Shown in pieces: positions 24,411 through 32,041 of a DNA stretch of 43,824 bases; the first letter of the stretch is position 1; the number at the start of each line of letters is the position of its first letter. This DNA comes from JAZKFR01 sp040386295 (GTDB lineage: Bacteria; Pseudomonadota; Gammaproteobacteria; Burkholderiales; Rhodocyclaceae). Position numbers and translations under genes: made by a program. The notes below the pieces were generated by a model. That model saw only the letters and a list, made by a program, of their open reading frames with translations, searched no databases and was not told where the DNA came from. The stretch lies in contig JAZKFR010000075.1 in NCBI GenBank assembly GCA_040386295.1, positions 1-43,824 on the forward strand. Direction: 5' to 3'.

Positions 24411-26060
24411 ATGTCGCTATCCCCTTCGCCGCAGAACAATTTGTCCGATTTGAGCCAATTGCCCTTGCAGCATGCCGCTGCCGCAGAGCTGCTCAATGTT
24501 GGCTGCGCGTGCATCTCGGTTGATCGAGCGCGTTTGATGCAGGCGCTAGAGGCGGGTGAGGCGGGCGTGTCTTACGCCGAGTTGCTGCAAACGCGGCCTT
24601 ATCTTTTCTCAGACAGCATGGTGTTTGTTGCGCAGGCGCATGTGCAGCGTATGGCGCAAATTGTTGCCGCCGTTGAATCTATGCTTGCGCTGCCGGCCTA
24701 TCGGGCGCGCGTCTTGGCCTACGCGCCTGAGTCGACGCGTGCGCTTGTGGCTGCGCCTTCTGCCTTGTCGGCAGGGGCTTTGGCCGAAAATTTAGCCAAA
24801 GCAGTGTCTGGCGTTTTTCTCGGTTATGACTTCCATCTTGGCGCGCATGGGCCGCAGTTGATCGAAATCAACACCAACGCCGGGGGCGCTTTGCTTAACG
24901 CTAAATTGCTGCGTGCCCAGCGCGCTTGCTGTACGCCGGTGGCGTCTTTATTAGAGGGTCTGGATGCGGACGCAGTGGAAGCGAGTTTTGTCGCGATGTT
25001 TCAGCAAGAATGGCGTTTGGCGCAAGCTGCTAAAGCGCCTGAGCGACGCCAGGCTAGGCCTTTGCAACGCATCGCGATTGTCGATGACGATCCCGCGACG
25101 CAGTATCTGGCGCCAGAATTTGCCTTGTTTCGCCAACTGTTTGCCGCTAACGGTATTGATGCGCTGATTGTCGATCCGCGTGCGCTGAGCTTTGACGGGC
25201 AGCGCTTGAGCTACCAGGGGGCGGTGATTGACATGGTCTATAACCGGCTCACCGACTTTGCCTTGAGCGCACCCGAACATGCCCATCTCTACGCAGCGCA
25301 CGCCGTTGGCGCTATGGTGCTGACGCCGCATCCTGTGCAGCACGCGCTGTACGCCGACAAACGCAATTTGATCGCGTTGACCGATGCTGAGTGGCTCTCT
25401 GAGATTGGCGTGCCGAACTCGCTGCGCGAGATTTTGCTCAGTGGAATTCCACACACGCGCGCTGTTGTAGCAGAGCATGCCGAAGCGCTTTGGACAGGGC
25501 GAAAAAACTGGTTTTTTAAACCGGCGGCTGGCTTTGGCAGTAAAGCGGCGTACCGTGGCGACAAACTGACGAAACGCGTTTTTGCCGAGATCGTGCAGCA
25601 GCAGAAAGTTGAGGTAGCGCCTGAGATAGAGTTGGCAACTGAGCTGGCAACCGAGTCGGCAACCGAGTCGGCAACTGAGTCGGCAACCGAGTCGTTGGCA
25701 ACTGAGCCGACAATTCAGGCTACTGTCACTGCGCATAGCGCTGAGGCTGAGCAGGCGCAGTCTGTGGCACCCGGTAGCGCTTATATCGCACAGGCTTTGG
25801 TCACCCCTTCTGAGCGTTCGGTGTGGCTCGATGGTTCGCCGCGTCGACTTAAATTGGATTTGCGCAATTACGTTTATCAAGGCCAAGTACAGCTCGTTTC
25901 AGCCCGGCTTTACCAGGGGCAAACGACTAATTTTCGGACGCCAGGCGGTGGCTTTGCCGCTGTTTTTTGTGTTCCTACTGCGGCGCCAGATGAGTCTGCG
26001 CTCGATTACAGCAAGCGTTGTACTTGTGCTCCGCCTGAGCCAGGAGAAAAAGCATGTTGA
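24411..26060 (+). CDS. Unfamiliar ATP-grasp-like protein coupled to moeA
   Basis: 549 residues, cytoplasmic. Function unknown. ATP-grasp-type features: LIEINTNAGGALLNAKLL (about 150-167), VDMVYNRLTDF-like segment, then the nucleotide-loop-like WFFKPAAGFGSKAAYRGDKL (about 364-383) and the metal/ATP strand LKLDLRNYVYQGQVQLVSARLY followed by TNFRTPGGGFAAVF. This order resembles glutathionylspermidine-synthase-type ligases. Between them sits an insertion of about 60 residues with a repeated Ser-Ala-Thr-Glu unit. Four Cys are present near the C-terminus (CTCAPP and GEKAC). Its TGA overlaps the moeA start by 7 bases, so translation is coupled, which suggests either a molybdenum-cofactor link or only shared expression. 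The substrate cannot be predicted. Confidence 0.6.
   Translation: MSLSPSPQNNLSDLSQLPLQHAAAAELLNVGCACISVDRARLMQALEAGEAGVSYAELLQTRPYLFSDSMVFVAQAHVQRMAQIVAAVESMLALPAYRARVLAYAPESTRALVAAPSALSAGALAENLAKAVSGVFLGYDFHLGAHGPQLIEINTNAGGALLNAKLLRAQRACCTPVASLLEGLDADAVEASFVAMFQQEWRLAQAAKAPERRQARPLQRIAIVDDDPATQYLAPEFALFRQLFAANGIDALIVDPRALSFDGQRLSYQGAVIDMVYNRLTDFALSAPEHAHLYAAHAVGAMVLTPHPVQHALYADKRNLIALTDAEWLSEIGVPNSLREILLSGIPHTRAVVAEHAEALWTGRKNWFFKPAAGFGSKAAYRGDKLTKRVFAEIVQQQKVEVAPEIELATELATESATESATESATESLATEPTIQATVTAHSAEAEQAQSVAPGSAYIAQALVTPSERSVWLDGSPRRLKLDLRNYVYQGQVQLVSARLYQGQTTNFRTPGGGFAAVFCVPTAAPDESALDYSKRCTCAPPEPGEKAC
25632..25706 (+). repeat. 12-bp in-frame tandem repeat in the ATP-grasp-like gene
   Basis: Units of gca-ac(c/t)-gag preceded by ttg, ctg or tcg, coding LATE, LATE, SATE (four times) and SLATE. 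The tract lies in the insertion between the two ATP-binding segments and keeps the frame. Confidence 0.9.
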
Positions 26061-27481
26061 GCTTTGAACAAGCGCTGGCGCAGCTGTTGTCCGCTGCGCA
26101 GCCGATCAGCGCAAGCGAAGATTGCGCCACCCTGGACGCCGCAGGCAGGGTCTTGGCTCTGCCGCAATACGCGACGCAAAATGTGCCCGCACAAGATAAT
26201 TCGGCGATGGACGGATACGCGGTGCGCGTGGCCGATGTGGCGGCTGCCATGGCAGCGGGTGCGGCGAATGCGGCGAATGCGGCGGGTACAGCCGCATCGG
26301 AAAACGTAGTTTCGGCTGCGTTTGCCGACTCGGTGCCGCAGCCGCAGCTACAGCCATCTGCGCGTCCGCTGTTGTTGCCCGTATTGCTCCCCGTTGCGCA
26401 GCGCATTGCCGCCGGACAGCCCGCGCTCAGCCTGGCTCCTGGCAGCGCTGCGCGCATTTTCACCGGAGCGACGATTCCTCCCGGCGCCGACGCAGTCATC
26501 ATGCAGGAGCAGTGCACGCCGAGCGAAAACGGTGTGCTGCTCAAGCATCTGCCGGTTCTTGGCGAACATATCCGTTACGTCGGCAGTGACCTAGCTGTGG
26601 GCGAACGCATTTTGCCTGCGGGGCAACGCCTGCGGGCGCAAGACATCGGCTTACTGGCCTCGGTGGGCATCGCGCAGATTCCCGTTTTTAGGCGCCTACG
26701 CGTCGCCGTTTTCTTTACCGGCGACGAGTTGCAGATGCCTGGTAGCGCGCTAGCCGAAGGCGGGGTTTACAACACCAACCGCTTCTTACTCACGGCGCTG
26801 TTGAACGGGCTGGGGTGTACGCTCAGCGATTTTGGTCAGGTGCCAGACGAGCTGGCTGCAACGCGGAACACCTTGCGTGCAGCGGCGCGCGAACACGATC
26901 TGATCCTCAGCTCGGGCGGTGTTTCCGTCGGCGAAGAAGACCACATCAAAGCAGCGGTCGCGGCAGAAGGCCAACTCGCGCTCTGGCGCATTGCGATGAA
27001 GCCGGGCAAGCCGCTGGCCTTTGGCTCGGTGCGCAAAACCTCGTCTGAGTCGCTTGATTCCGTGCTTGATCAAGCGCCTGAGCAAAACGATCTACCGCCC
27101 AAGATAGAAGGCGATGCAGGCAGCAACACTGCGTTTATCGGTTTGCCTGGCAACCCGGTTTCTTGTCTAGTGACCTTTTTGACGCTGGTGCGCCCTTTTA
27201 TTTTGCGTTTGCAAGGCGTTGCGCCGGATTCAGCGCTGCTGCCTAGAGCGTATCGGTTGCGCGCCGATTTTGATTACGGCCTGTCTGCGCCGAACACGCG
27301 ACGCGAATTTCTGCGCGTGCGGATCAACGCTGAAGGGGGGCTGGATTTATTCCCCGAACAGGGGTCTAGCGTCTTAAGCTCAGCCGTCTGGGCCGACGGC
27401 CTGCTCGATAACCCGCCTGAGCAAGCGATTCGACGTGGTGATTGGGTACGTTTCTTAGCGTTTTCTGAGCTTCTGCACTGA
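26054..27481 (+). CDS. moeA: Molybdopterin molybdenumtransferase MoeA
   Basis: 475-residue enzyme that inserts molybdate into adenylylated molybdopterin. Core motifs: NVPAQDNSAMDGYAVR, ARIFTGATIPPGADAVIMQE, VAVFFTGDELQMPG, GGVYNTNRFLL, LSSGGVSVGEEDH, MKPGKPLAFG and FIGLPGNPVSCLVTF. Two insertions lengthen it over the usual 400-420 residues: about 40-50 Ala-rich residues after residue 60 (with an AANAANAA repeat) and about 35 residues before FIGLPGNP. Ribosome site GGAG sits 8 bases ahead of ATG 26054. It starts within the upstream gene and is followed by moaD after 15 bases. Confidence 0.96.
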   Translation: MLSFEQALAQLLSAAQPISASEDCATLDAAGRVLALPQYATQNVPAQDNSAMDGYAVRVADVAAAMAAGAANAANAAGTAASENVVSAAFADSVPQPQLQPSARPLLLPVLLPVAQRIAAGQPALSLAPGSAARIFTGATIPPGADAVIMQEQCTPSENGVLLKHLPVLGEHIRYVGSDLAVGERILPAGQRLRAQDIGLLASVGIAQIPVFRRLRVAVFFTGDELQMPGSALAEGGVYNTNRFLLTALLNGLGCTLSDFGQVPDELAATRNTLRAAAREHDLILSSGGVSVGEEDHIKAAVAAEGQLALWRIAMKPGKPLAFGSVRKTSSESLDSVLDQAPEQNDLPPKIEGDAGSNTAFIGLPGNPVSCLVTFLTLVRPFILRLQGVAPDSALLPRAYRLRADFDYGLSAPNTRREFLRVRINAEGGLDLFPEQGSSVLSSAVWADGLLDNPPEQAIRRGDWVRFLAFSELLH

Positions 27482-27496
27482 GCTCCTGCTGCGTCC

Positions 27497-27748
27497 ATGC
27501 TTGAAATTCTCTATTTCGCCCGTCTACGCGAGCACCTGGGGCTAGCGCGTGAACAACTGGTTTTAAGCGCGACGCTTCACACGATCGCCGATTTGGTCGA
27601 GCACCTTGCCGCACGCGGCGGCAAATGGACTTTGCTGCGCGACGACGTGCGCCTGCGTTGCGCCCGCAATCAAAACCTGGCAGCGCTTGATACACCCATT
27701 GAAGCGGGCGACGAGATTGCTTTTTTTCCGCCCGTGACTGGGGGGTAG
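27497..27748 (+). CDS. moaD: Molybdopterin synthase small subunit MoaD
   Basis: 83-residue ubiquitin-like sulfur carrier. It has the family start (MLEILYFARLREHLG), the DEIAFFPPVTGG end and the C-terminal Gly-Gly that is adenylylated and thiocarboxylated. As a thiocarboxylate it donates sulfur to precursor Z in the MoaD-MoaE complex. It starts 15 bases after moeA and stops 2 bases before moaE. Confidence 0.95.
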   Translation: MLEILYFARLREHLGLAREQLVLSATLHTIADLVEHLAARGGKWTLLRDDVRLRCARNQNLAALDTPIEAGDEIAFFPPVTGG

Positions 27749-27750
27749 CG

Positions 27751-28266
27751 ATGGCGAATTCAAATAGTCTGACCCATGCGAGCAGTGCGCCCAGCGTGTC
27801 GTCTCCAGCCCTATCGATCCGCGTGCAAAGCGCCGATTTTGACCTGGCTGCTGAGTTTTCCGCCCTGCGCGCGCAGTTGAGCCGCCCGGCACAAACCGGT
27901 GCGCTCGTCAATTTCGTCGGCCTAGTGCGCGATATGAACGAAGGCGAGCCTGTGTCTCAGCTCAGCTTGGAACACTATCCCGGCATGAGCGAAAAAGCCT
28001 TGCAAGCCATCGCCGCAGAAGCCAGCGCACGCTGGCCGATTCAAGCGGTGCGTGTAGTCCACAGAGTCGGCGATCTGGCACCGAGCGAGCAAATCGTCTT
28101 CGTCGGCGTCAGCGCAGCACACCGCCAAGAAGCCTTCGCCGCCTGCGCCTTCATCGTCGATCAGCTCAAAACCCGCGCCCCCTTCTGGAAACGCGAAAGC
28201 ACGCCCAAAGGCAGTCGTTGGCTTGATGCGCGTGAGACGGATCTGGCGCGAACTGAGGCTTGGTAG
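27751..28266 (+). CDS. moaE: Molybdopterin synthase catalytic subunit MoaE
   Basis: 171-residue catalytic subunit of molybdopterin synthase, which pairs with MoaD to convert precursor Z to molybdopterin. Conserved blocks: GALVNFVGLVRDMNEG, LEHYPGMSEKAL, VHRVGDLAPSEQIVFVGVSA, HRQEAFAACAFIVDQLKTRAPFWKRE (containing the active-site Lys) and GSRWLDA. The first 25 residues are an additional Ser/Ala-rich lead. It ends the moeA-moaD-moaE run; 700 non-coding bases follow. Confidence 0.95.
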   Translation: MANSNSLTHASSAPSVSSPALSIRVQSADFDLAAEFSALRAQLSRPAQTGALVNFVGLVRDMNEGEPVSQLSLEHYPGMSEKALQAIAAEASARWPIQAVRVVHRVGDLAPSEQIVFVGVSAAHRQEAFAACAFIVDQLKTRAPFWKRESTPKGSRWLDARETDLARTEAW

Positions 28267-28394
28267 CGTGTGGAACGTGTGCAATGTCTGAAATTAGGCC
28301 TTTCTAGCTTGATCTCTTTCGCGGCGCTGATGGCCGCGATGACACCAGCCACATCGACAATCTTTAGACCTCTGCACAAGTGCCTGCGCGCCCA

Positions 28395-28415
28395 ACATAG
28401 CGCTATGTGTACACA
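28395..28415. repeat. Two overlapping perfect palindromes
   Basis: ACATAGCGCTATGT (28395-28408) and TGTGTACACA (28406-28415), both perfect, sharing three bases. They may be protein-binding sites. Confidence 0.6.
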
Positions 28416-28480
28416 ACACGATCGTGCGCCCCACTACTGTGCAGGAAGAGCCGAGCCTTCCAGCACCAGCCAATCAAGCA

Positions 28481-28527
28481 CTAACTGATGAGCACTTTCC
28501 CCTCTCCCACAAGTGTGAGAGGGGAAG
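28481..28527. repeat. REP-like palindromic repeat, copy 1
   Basis: The first 30 bases match copy 2 (28602-28631) at 28 positions. Hairpin arms TTCCCCTCTC (28497-28506) and GAGAGGGGAA (28517-28526) pair perfectly. Confidence 0.75.
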
Positions 28528-28601
28528 GCGGCGTTGGGTGAAGGGTTTTATGCTGGTGGCTAGGGCTTCGGCTGCCGCAAGCGGGGGTCAATGCATGGAG
28601 G

Positions 28602-28668
28602 CTAACTGATGCGCACTTTCCCCTCGCCCACTTGTGGGAGAGGGTGCCCCGCAGGGGCGGGAGAGGGA
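28602..28668. repeat. REP-like palindromic repeat, copy 2
   Basis: It starts like copy 1, then has a hairpin (about 28621-28644, arms around TTG) and a second one, GCCCC-GCA-GGGGC (28646-28658). This type of intergenic repeat is common in proteobacteria. Confidence 0.75.
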
Positions 28669-28918
28669 CTGTGTTTGAGTGGGAAACCGTCAGTAAATAG
28701 TGCACGGCGTTTGCGTTTTTTAGACGCGTCATGGCCGATTTTGAGTGATGGTTTTTCGTGCTCTTTGCTTGCTCTTTACTTGCTCTTTTGTACCCGCTCT
28801 CGGAACACCTGGCCGATGTCGGTCAATCGGGTCATTAGTACAGCAGCGAACGCACTCCGATCCGCGCCGCTTTGGCAGACCCCCTATGCAGCCCTTTAAA
28901 AACAGTATTTTTTGGCGT

Positions 28919-28957
28919 GAAGCAGACGCTGGAGCAGGTTTCGCCAGCGTCTGCTTC
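28919..28957 (-). terminator. Hairpin terminator after the RND pump gene
   Basis: Perfect 14-bp arms (28919-28932 and 28944-28957, GAAGCAGACGCTGG and its complement) with an 11-base loop, 10 bases beyond the stop of the minus-strand RND gene. An A/T-rich stretch lies on both sides, so it may work in both directions. Confidence 0.75.
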
Positions 28958-28966
28958 ATTTTCTTC

Positions 28967-31900
28967 TTAGCTAACTTGTCCGTCAGATGCCGTTTTGGCA
29001 GGCACACTTTCCCGGTGTGCAAAAAAGCTATACACCGTGGGGACGACAAAGAGGGTGAAGAAGGTGCCGAGGAGTAGGCCGCCGACGATGACCCAGCCGA
29101 TTTGCTGACGGCTTTCCGAGCCAGCGCCGCTGGCGAGTGCGAGTGGAATGGCGCCGAGCACCATGGCGCCGGTGGTCATCAAAATCGGTCGCAGGCGGCG
29201 TTCGGCGGCTTCACTGATCGCCTTGTGCAGGCTATGCCCTTGCTCGCGCAGCTGGTTGGCAAACTCAACGATCAGAATGCCGTGCTTGGTGATCAGGCCG
29301 ACCAGGGTGACTAGGCCAATCTGGCTGTATACGTTGAGCGTGCCGCCCGAGAGCCAGAGTGCGAGTAGCGCGCCGGTCATTGATAAAGGCACCGTGAGCA
29401 TGATGATCAAGGGGTCTCTAAAGCTTTCAAACTGCGCGGCGAGGACTAGGTAAATAAAGGCCAGCGCGAGGATGAAGGTGACAGCCAGAGACGAGGAGGA
29501 GAGCTTGAATTCACGCGATTGCCCTGCGTAGTCCACCGCATAGCCGGGCGGTAGGATTTGGCTGGCAGTGTCTTCCATGAATTTGAGCGCTTCGCCGACG
29601 GTGTAGCCGGGGGCGAGGTTGGCGGTGAGGGTGACGGCACGCCTTTGCGCAAAGTGGTTGAGCTCGCGTGGGCTGATTTTTTCTTCGACCTGAACCAAGC
29701 TGGAGAGCGGGATCATGCTGCCGTCTTTGGCGCGCACGTAAATGCCGCCAATGTCGGAGGGGGTAGCGCGATCTTGGTCGGCTAATTGAACAATCACGTC
29801 GTATTGTTCGCCGTCTTTTTTGAAGCGGGTGACCTGACGACCACCGAGCAGGGTTTCCAGCGTTCTGCCCACCGTTTCAATTTCGACGCCAGCGTCGGCG
29901 CTTTTGTCGCGATTGAGCGTGATCGAAAGCTCGGGTTTGTTCAGTTTGAGGTCGGTATCTACGTTTGAGATGCCTGGGTTTTTGCTCACGGCGGCGAGCA
30001 TTTTGTCGGTGATCTGTTGTAGCTCGTTGTAGTTCGCCGAGGTGACGATAACAAAATTGAGCGGCCGTTCGCGCGGGCTTTGTCCGAGTGAGGGCGGCAT
30101 GACCGGGAAGGCTAAGACGCCAGGAATCGCCATGAATTGCGGGAAGAGTTCTTGCACCACGGACTCGGCGCTGCGTTTGCGTGCAGCCCAATCGCTTAGG
30201 CCAATAAACGAAATACCCTGGCTGACGGTGGGGTTGCCGGCGACGACAAAGTAGCGTTCTACGTCTTGCGTTTTGCTGTAAATCGTTTCTAGCTGTTTGG
30301 CGTAGCGGTCTGTGTAGTCTAGCGTTGCACCTTCCGGTCCGAGGAACACGCCGAGAATGACGCCGCGATCTTCAATCGGGGCTAGCTCTGATTTCAAGAC
30401 TTTGAGTAGGAAGAAGCTGCCCGCAGCGACGATGACAAAGGCCAACATGACGATCCAGCGTCGCGCCAGGGCTTTGCTTAAGAGCTGGCGATAGGCTTGG
30501 TTTAGGCTGTTTAAAAACCCTTCAATCGCGCTGTAGACCGCGCCATGCCGTGTTTCTTTTTTGAGCAGCAAGGAGCACATCATCGGCGATAAGGTGAGCG
30601 CGACGAAGCCAGAAACCAGCACAGCACCGGCGAGGGTGAGCGCGAATTCGACAAATAGTTTGCCCGTGCGCCCGGTCATGAAGGCAACCGGGGCATAGAC
30701 GGCGGCCAGAGTGATGGTCATGGCGACGACGGCAAAGCCAATTTCTTGTGCGCCTTTAAATGCGGCTTCGCGCCGGGGCATGCCTTCTTCTATGTGACGG
30801 TAAATGTTTTCTAATACGACGATGGCGTCATCGACGACGAGACCAATGGCGAGCACTAAGGCGAGCAGGGTCAGCGTGTTGATGGTGAAGCCAAACGCTA
30901 GCATCAGGGCAAAGGTGCCAATCAAGGAGACGGGGATGGTGACCAGTGGGATTAAGGTGGCGCGCACGTTGCGCAAGAAGAAAAAGATGATCAGCAGTAC
31001 GAGTACAACTGCTTCGGCAATCGTTGTAAACACTGATTCAATCGAGCGGTCGATAAAGACTGAGGAGTCATAAGCGATGCTGGCACTCATGCCTTTGGGC
31101 AGCTCGTTGATGATTTTTGGCAGCTCTGCACGCAGCGCTCTGGAGAGTTCGAGCGGGTTGGCGGTGGCTTGTTTGATGACGCCCAGGGCGACGGCTGATT
31201 TGCCGTTAAAGCGCACGGTGCTGCGTTCGGAGACGGCGCCAATTTCAACGCGACCCAGGTCGGCGATGCGAATCGGGATGTTGGCCGAGGTGGCGACGGC
31301 CTGCTTGACGATGATTTGGGCAAACGCGGCGGGGTCGCTTAAATCCGTTTTGGCGACGACTGAGAATTCGCGGCTTTTGCTTTCGATCAGGCCAGAGGGC
31401 ACTTCGACGTTTTGTTTGCGCAAGGCGTCTTCGACATCTTGCGGGGTGAGGTTGAAGGCGGCTAGACGGGCTTGGTCTAACCAAATTCGCATGGCGAATT
31501 TACGTTCGCCAAAGACCCGTACATCGGCTGCGCCAGAGAGGGTTTGTAGGCGTGGTTTGACGATTCGGTTGGCGACATCAGTGACTTCGAGCGCTGAATG
31601 TTGGTCTGATGAAAAAGCGATCCAGATGATGGGGTTGGCGTCAGCCTCGACCTTGGCGATGACCGGTTCATCGATGTCGTCGGGCAGTTTGTTGCGCACA
31701 CGCGAGACGCGATCGCGCACATCGGCTGCCGCTGAGTCGGGTTCGCGTTCTAGTTTGAAGCGGATGGAGATTTGACTGCTGTCTTGGCGCGAGATTGAGG
31801 TGATGACATCGACGCCTTCAATTCCGGCGAGAGAGTCTTCCAGGGGTTTACTGATCTGCGATTCGATAATTTCAGGCGAGGCGCCCCGGTACGTTGTTTC

Positions 31901-32041
31901 GACCGTGACCACGGGTTCGTCAATTTTGGGATATTCGCGTACCGGGAGGCGGCCATAAGAAACCAAGCCGACGAGCATGACCGTCAGCGATAAGACGGAG
32001 GCGAAGACGGGTCGCCGAATACACAGATCAGAGATTTTCAT
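28967..32041 (-). CDS. RND (HAE1-type) multidrug efflux transporter
   Basis: 1024-residue inner-membrane proton antiporter of the AcrB/MexB/MdtB type. It has an N-terminal helix (KISDLCIRRPVFASVLSL), porter domain, five-to-six-helix bundles on both sides of a second periplasmic domain, and the proton-relay pair D404-D405 in LVVDDAIVVLENIY. The second half repeats this plan, ending in GLLLGTFFTLFVVPTVYSFF. Length is normal. It starts 4 bases inside the end of the adaptor gene (same strand), so the two are coupled. No outer-membrane factor gene follows, so it probably uses a TolC-type channel encoded elsewhere. The substrate is not predictable. Confidence 0.95.
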   Translation of the reverse strand: MKISDLCIRRPVFASVLSLTVMLVGLVSYGRLPVREYPKIDEPVVTVETTYRGASPEIIESQISKPLEDSLAGIEGVDVITSISRQDSSQISIRFKLEREPDSAAADVRDRVSRVRNKLPDDIDEPVIAKVEADANPIIWIAFSSDQHSALEVTDVANRIVKPRLQTLSGAADVRVFGERKFAMRIWLDQARLAAFNLTPQDVEDALRKQNVEVPSGLIESKSREFSVVAKTDLSDPAAFAQIIVKQAVATSANIPIRIADLGRVEIGAVSERSTVRFNGKSAVALGVIKQATANPLELSRALRAELPKIINELPKGMSASIAYDSSVFIDRSIESVFTTIAEAVVLVLLIIFFFLRNVRATLIPLVTIPVSLIGTFALMLAFGFTINTLTLLALVLAIGLVVDDAIVVLENIYRHIEEGMPRREAAFKGAQEIGFAVVAMTITLAAVYAPVAFMTGRTGKLFVEFALTLAGAVLVSGFVALTLSPMMCSLLLKKETRHGAVYSAIEGFLNSLNQAYRQLLSKALARRWIVMLAFVIVAAGSFFLLKVLKSELAPIEDRGVILGVFLGPEGATLDYTDRYAKQLETIYSKTQDVERYFVVAGNPTVSQGISFIGLSDWAARKRSAESVVQELFPQFMAIPGVLAFPVMPPSLGQSPRERPLNFVIVTSANYNELQQITDKMLAAVSKNPGISNVDTDLKLNKPELSITLNRDKSADAGVEIETVGRTLETLLGGRQVTRFKKDGEQYDVIVQLADQDRATPSDIGGIYVRAKDGSMIPLSSLVQVEEKISPRELNHFAQRRAVTLTANLAPGYTVGEALKFMEDTASQILPPGYAVDYAGQSREFKLSSSSLAVTFILALAFIYLVLAAQFESFRDPLIIMLTVPLSMTGALLALWLSGGTLNVYSQIGLVTLVGLITKHGILIVEFANQLREQGHSLHKAISEAAERRLRPILMTTGAMVLGAIPLALASGAGSESRQQIGWVIVGGLLLGTFFTLFVVPTVYSFFAHRESVPAKTASDGQVS

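Larger units (their letters stand above)
28267..28966. other. 700-base non-coding, repeat-rich stretch
   Basis: No convincing gene. Open frames here (for example at 28270 and 28609) are built from palindromes and lack ribosome sites. It contains overlapping palindromes at 28395-28415, two related palindromic repeat copies from 28481 and 28602, and a hairpin terminator at 28919-28957. Between 28680 and 28915 I see nothing else. Confidence 0.7.

Noticed and set aside
24951..25886. Long minus-strand frame opposite the ATP-grasp-like gene
   Set aside because: It mirrors the 12-bp repeat and GC-skewed codons; its product has repetitive Arg/Leu/Gln composition and no ribosome site.
28267..28379. 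Minus-strand segment reading KIVDVAGVIAAISAAKEIK, slightly like a chemoreceptor signalling helix
   Set aside because: Too short, contains an inverted repeat, and no flanking receptor sequence; similarity is probably chance.
28810..28850. Short similarity to the end of a 23S rRNA gene (complement)
   Set aside because: Only about 15 bases fit and no adjoining rRNA or tRNA is present.
28609..28899. 96-codon frame in the non-coding stretch
   Set aside because: It is composed of palindromic repeats (CGRGCPAGAGEG); no ribosome site.
31077..31775. 232-codon plus-strand frame opposite the RND gene
   Set aside because: Shadow of a well-identified transporter; no start signal and Arg/Ser/Thr-rich composition.
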